Positions 51,209 to 54,282 of a DNA stretch of 54,282 nt are shown here, one piece after another. Made by a program: the position numbers and the translations under genes. The DNA is from Kitasatospora sp. DSM 101779 (GTDB taxonomy: Bacteria > Actinomycetota > Actinomycetes > Streptomycetales > Streptomycetaceae): contig NZ_JAHTIK010000001.1 of NCBI RefSeq assembly GCF_025655475.1, positions 2,784,043-2,838,324 on the forward strand. The letters run 5' to 3'. The notes below the pieces were generated by a model. It was not told the origin of the DNA and searched no databases. It saw only the letters and a program-made list of their open reading frames with translations. Every line of letters starts with the position of its first letter. Position 1 is the first letter of the stretch.

Positions 51209-51949
51209 TCAGGCCTCGGGGCGGAGCATCGGCGGGTTGAGGACCGTCGCGCCGCCGGCGGTGAACAGCTGCGCGGGACGCCCGCCCTGCCGGGTCGTCG
51301 TACCGCCAGACGGCAGCAGGAAGCCGGGGGTGCCGGTCACCTTGCGATGGAAGTTCCGCGGGTCCAGCACGACGCCCCACACCGCCTCGTAGACGCGGCG
51401 AAGCTCCCCCACCGTGAACTCCGGGGGGCAGAAGGCGGTGGCCAGCGAGGAGTACTCGATCTTCGAGCGGGCGCGCTCGACACCGTCGCCGAGGATCCGG
51501 CCGTGGTCGAAGGCGAGCGGAACGCCGTCCGCAGGGCCGTCGTCGAGCAGTTCGTGGACGGGAGCCCAGCGGGCGCTGCTGGCGTCGCCGCCGGGACGCG
51601 GGGTGGGCAGGTCGGGTGCCAGCACCAGGTGGGCGACGCTGACCACGCGCATCCGCGGGTCGCGCTGGGGGTGGCCGTAGGTCGCGAGCTGCTCCAGGTG
51701 CACGCCCGCGGCGGACTGGCCGGGTGCGGACGCGCGCAGTCCGGTCTCCTCCGCGAGTTCACGGGAGGCCGCCTCGGCGAGGCCCTCGTCCGGGCGGACG
51801 AACCCGCCGGGCAGCGCCCAGTACCCCTGGAAGGGCGGCTCGCCCCGTCTGACCAGCAGCGCGCACAGTTCGTGGTCCCGGACCGTCAGCACCACCAGGT
51901 CCACGGTGACGGCGAACGGAGGGAAGGCCGACGGGTCATAGCGCGACAT
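51209..51949 (-). CDS. Nudix-domain regulator (NrtR-like)
   Basis: A 246-residue protein: an N-terminal Nudix domain with the box G-x5-E-x7-REL-x-EE-x-GL ([21 protein letters not shown]), about 10-150, and a C-terminal winged-helix part (about 165-240, [16 protein letters not shown]). That combination is the NrtR family of NAD/ADP-ribose-responsive regulators; intact Nudix box suggests it may still hydrolyse a substrate. A palindrome overlaps its own promoter, supporting autoregulation. ATG 51949 chosen. Confidence 0.85.
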   Translation of the reverse strand: MSRYDPSAFPPFAVTVDLVVLTVRDHELCALLVRRGEPPFQGYWALPGGFVRPDEGLAEAASRELAEETGLRASAPGQSAAGVHLEQLATYGHPQRDPRMRVVSVAHLVLAPDLPTPRPGGDASSARWAPVHELLDDGPADGVPLAFDHGRILGDGVERARSKIEYSSLATAFCPPEFTVGELRRVYEAVWGVVLDPRNFHRKVTGTPGFLLPSGGTTTRQGGRPAQLFTAGGATVLNPPMLRPEA

Positions 51950-51958
51950 GGCGATGAT

Positions 51959-51983
51959 GATAGTCGTCTCTCTGACGATAAAC
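51959..51983. promoter_or_regulatory. Operator-like palindrome before the Nudix regulator
   Basis: GATAGTCGTC-N5-GACGATAAAC: the inner GTC-N5-GAC is perfect and 7 of 10 positions match in each half. Form and place (10 bases before the start) fit NrtR-type operators, which are AT-flanked GTC palindromes. Confidence 0.5.
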
Positions 51984-52183
51984 ACAGAGTGCCTGCGTGG
52001 GCCGGGCAACTCCGGTACGGATCGGTCGCAGTCCGCCGCCCGTGCACGGCTGACCCCGACCGACCGATCGATCGCCTCGGTGCCGGGCCGGGCCGGGACG
52101 GGACGGGCCGGGACGGGCCGTCCCGTCACGGGCCCGGTCCTACAGTGGCTCCGCGGTGAAGGCGACGGCGACGGCGGTGCGGT

Positions 52184-54282
52184 TCAGCCGGCGCCCAGCT
52201 GGAGTTGGGGCGAGGCCTCCTCGACGACGGCCACGCCGATCCGGCTGACCCGGGCGGAGAACGGCTCGCCCGCCACCCGCAGGCCGGTGAGCTGCAGTTC
52301 GCCGAGCGGTGTGCTGGAGGCCGGGCGGACCACCACCCGTCCGCCGGGGGCGTCCGGCCGGATGCCCGCCATCGACAGGACGAGATGGATACCGGCCGCC
52401 GCGGACAACGCGGCCGGCCGGCAGGCCGCCGGATGGGGCACCGGCGGACACCCCGTCACCCGCTGCTCCCCCGCGTACATCTCCGGCAGGCGGCCCTCGA
52501 AGTGCTCGGCCGCGCCCAGCAGGCCCTCCAGCAGCAGACCCGCCTCGCGCTCGAAACCCGCGTCGGCGAGACCCGCCACGGCGAGCGCCGTCTCGTGCAC
52601 CCGCACGGCACCGCTGCGGTGGCCGAGCGGGTTGAACCTCGGCGATTTGGCGCTGAGGGTCCGCAGCCCCCAGCCGCAGTCGAGTTCCGGGGCCGTCAGG
52701 CGCTGGGCGAGCAGCCTGGTCTGCTCCCGGTCGAGCAGGCCCTCGTGCAGGTCGCCCTCTCGGGAGAGACCAACGTCGAGCAGGTGGACGAAGGAGGAGG
52801 CGACCGCGGGGACCGTCCGCCCGCCGCCGAGCAGCGCCGCCGCGGGACGCCCGCCACCCAGGTCGTCGATCCAGAACCGCTCCCGGAAACGCTCCCGGAG
52901 CGCCGCGGCCCAGCTCAACCATTCGGCCGCGCCGGGCCGGGCGAAGGCCGCGAGCAGCTCCGCGCCGTGCAGTGCCGCGCGGTACGCCTGCGCCTGCACC
53001 TCGCAGCGGGCCACCGCAGTACGGCTCGACCTCTCCTCCAGGGCTCGGCCGAGGTCGACGACGAAGCCCTCGGGCCCGTCCGGCGCCTCGGCGACGGAGG
53101 CGCGGAGCGCTGCCAGGGCGCGCTCCATCGCCGGCAGCAGCTCTATCACCTCGTGCCGTGGCAGGCCCCATCGCCAGGCCTCCGCCAGCACGGTGACGAA
53201 CAGCAGGGTGGCCTCGGTCGCGGTGCAGGTCGGCGGGAGCTCGGGGCCGCCGTGCCGCATCGGGCCGGGGATCAGCCCCTCCCCCGGGCTCGTAGCGGCA
53301 GGGCCGCCCGATGACGGTGCGGCAGCGGATCCGCTCTGACGGCCAATGTGCTGACGGCGCGCCAGCGCTCGGAGGGTCCCCGCCGCCAGCCGGGTGCCGA
53401 AGGGCAGCGTCCAGCGGGCGGCCCACAGGGCGTCGGAGGCGGTCAGGCCGAACCGCCAGGGCGCACCGGAGGCGGCGTAGAGGTCGGTCGGACGGTCGGC
53501 GTCGGCGAGCAGCAGGGCGCCCAGCGCGTCGAGCGAGGCGGGGACGAGGCGCTGCGCCCGGGCGTCGTCGCACCGCACCTCGGGTTCGGACCAGGGCAGT
53601 GGGACGCCCTGGCCGCGTCCGGTGGGCGGGCGGCCCCCGGGCGGGACACTCTCCAGCTCGGCCTGCAGGTCGACCGACCAGCGGGCGCCCGGCTGCACCT
53701 CCAGGTCCCAGCGGAGTACGCCCGCGCCCGCCAGGACGGCGTGCGGCGTGGGTCGCGCCGAGACGGTGGCGCTGCGACCGTGGCCGGCCCAGCGCAGACC
53801 GGCCGACTGCACCTTGCTCGGCAGGTCGGCGTTGCGCTGGCCCGCCGCGATGTCGCCGAGCAGGCCGAGGTCCGTGCCGAAGGTGATCTCCAGCGGGAGG
53901 CGGGCGGGCCGCCCGCCGGCGTTGCGGACGGTGACCGTCTCCGTCCCGTCGGCGTGGCGCAGCCGTTCGACGGTGAGCGCCGGGTCCGGATCGGGGTCGC
54001 CGGGGATGCGGACGCTGCCGACGAAGCGCGCCTCGGCGGCGGAGGTGAGCGCACCCTGGAGCGGCATCGGCTCGATGCCGCCGAGGCGGAGCTCCATTCG
54101 TGCCAGGGTGCGGATGCCGGACCGGTAGAAGCCCTGCAGCCCCTGGCCGCGCAGCTGGCCGTCGAGGCCGGACGCGGCGAGGGCGGGGGCGGCCGCGCAG
54201 AACAGCAGGTCGTGGGCGGCGGCCGCCGCCTGGGTGCGCGGTGGCGCCGGCGGTCGCGGCTGGCCGGGCGCCGTGCCGGACG
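52184..54282 (-). CDS. Glycogen debranching-type protein (N-terminal part cut by window)
   Basis: The visible 698 residues read to the right edge with no start, so the 5' end lies outside. Near the edge is GLQGFYRSGIRTLARMEL, as in the N-terminal glycogen-debranching domain of bacterial proteins; later blocks fit an alpha/alpha-toroid glycosidase-like region (GLTASDALWAARWTLPFGT, LPEMYAGEQ, CRPAALSAA). Putative role in alpha-glucan turnover. The middle (about residues 315-330 of the visible part) is Ser/Gly/Pro-rich. Confidence 0.75.
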   Translation of the reverse strand, partial: SGTAPGQPRPPAPPRTQAAAAAHDLLFCAAAPALAASGLDGQLRGQGLQGFYRSGIRTLARMELRLGGIEPMPLQGALTSAAEARFVGSVRIPGDPDPDPALTVERLRHADGTETVTVRNAGGRPARLPLEITFGTDLGLLGDIAAGQRNADLPSKVQSAGLRWAGHGRSATVSARPTPHAVLAGAGVLRWDLEVQPGARWSVDLQAELESVPPGGRPPTGRGQGVPLPWSEPEVRCDDARAQRLVPASLDALGALLLADADRPTDLYAASGAPWRFGLTASDALWAARWTLPFGTRLAAGTLRALARRQHIGRQSGSAAAPSSGGPAATSPGEGLIPGPMRHGGPELPPTCTATEATLLFVTVLAEAWRWGLPRHEVIELLPAMERALAALRASVAEAPDGPEGFVVDLGRALEERSSRTAVARCEVQAQAYRAALHGAELLAAFARPGAAEWLSWAAALRERFRERFWIDDLGGGRPAAALLGGGRTVPAVASSFVHLLDVGLSREGDLHEGLLDREQTRLLAQRLTAPELDCGWGLRTLSAKSPRFNPLGHRSGAVRVHETALAVAGLADAGFEREAGLLLEGLLGAAEHFEGRLPEMYAGEQRVTGCPPVPHPAACRPAALSAAAGIHLVLSMAGIRPDAPGGRVVVRPASSTPLGELQLTGLRVAGEPFSARVSRIGVAVVEEASPQLQLGAG

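Overview
The window is high-GC actinobacterial chromosomal DNA, almost certainly from the family Streptomycetaceae (Streptomyces or Kitasatospora; the sequence alone does not let me choose). The marker genes are streptomycete-specific or streptomycete-like: cutRS, sepH, a PatA-type acetyltransferase with the GNAT domain first, parC and parE kept apart, hrdB and whiH side by side, and many GTG starts. It reads as core chromosome. I see no rRNA, tRNA, CRISPR array, prophage or insertion sequence. The only mobile-element trace is a broken LAGLIDADG endonuclease gene. From memory, the gene order follows the S. coelicolor region from dut/cutRS to hrdB/whiH.

Left part (1-14.3 kb): 3' part of dut, a hotdog thioesterase, DUF3093 and DUF4193 proteins, an acyl-ACP desaturase with a double-palindrome operator, the CutR/CutS two-component system, a 61-residue protein, an inositol-monophosphatase-like enzyme, ferrochelatase, an MFS transporter, a lactone-oxidase-type flavoenzyme, the cell-division protein SepH and a thiosulfate sulfurtransferase.

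Middle (14.3-29.9 kb): thymidine kinase, an alkaline-phosphatase-fold protein, DUF5998, PatA with a (STEP)7 minisatellite, HPr under a candidate DasR site, glutaminase, the LAGLIDADG remnant, the RNA ligase rtcB with an upstream short ORF and alternative hairpins, an M16 peptidase pair (one with and one without the zinc motif), topoisomerase IV subunit A and a sucrase/ferredoxin-like protein.

Right part (29.9-54.3 kb): a nitrate/sulfonate-type ABC operon, divergent from a CitA/CitB-type two-component system; a small secreted protein; an ActP-type acetate symporter with its DUF485 partner; a NarL-type two-component operon; parE; a small zinc-ribbon protein; a secreted trypsin-like protease; the principal sigma factor hrdB; whiH; an ABC transporter whose ATPase has lost several catalytic residues; a Nudix regulator; and a glycogen-debranching-type protein cut by the window edge.

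Tightly linked pairs mostly overlap by four bases (GTGA or ATGA), which suggests translational coupling. The points I think most deserve follow-up are the attenuator-like rtcB leader with the decayed homing endonuclease next to rtcB, the sigma-WhiG-like promoter that would make whiH mRNA leaderless, the DasR-like site at ptsH, the degenerate ABC ATPase beside whiH, and the operator-like palindromes at the desaturase, hemH/MFS and Nudix promoters.
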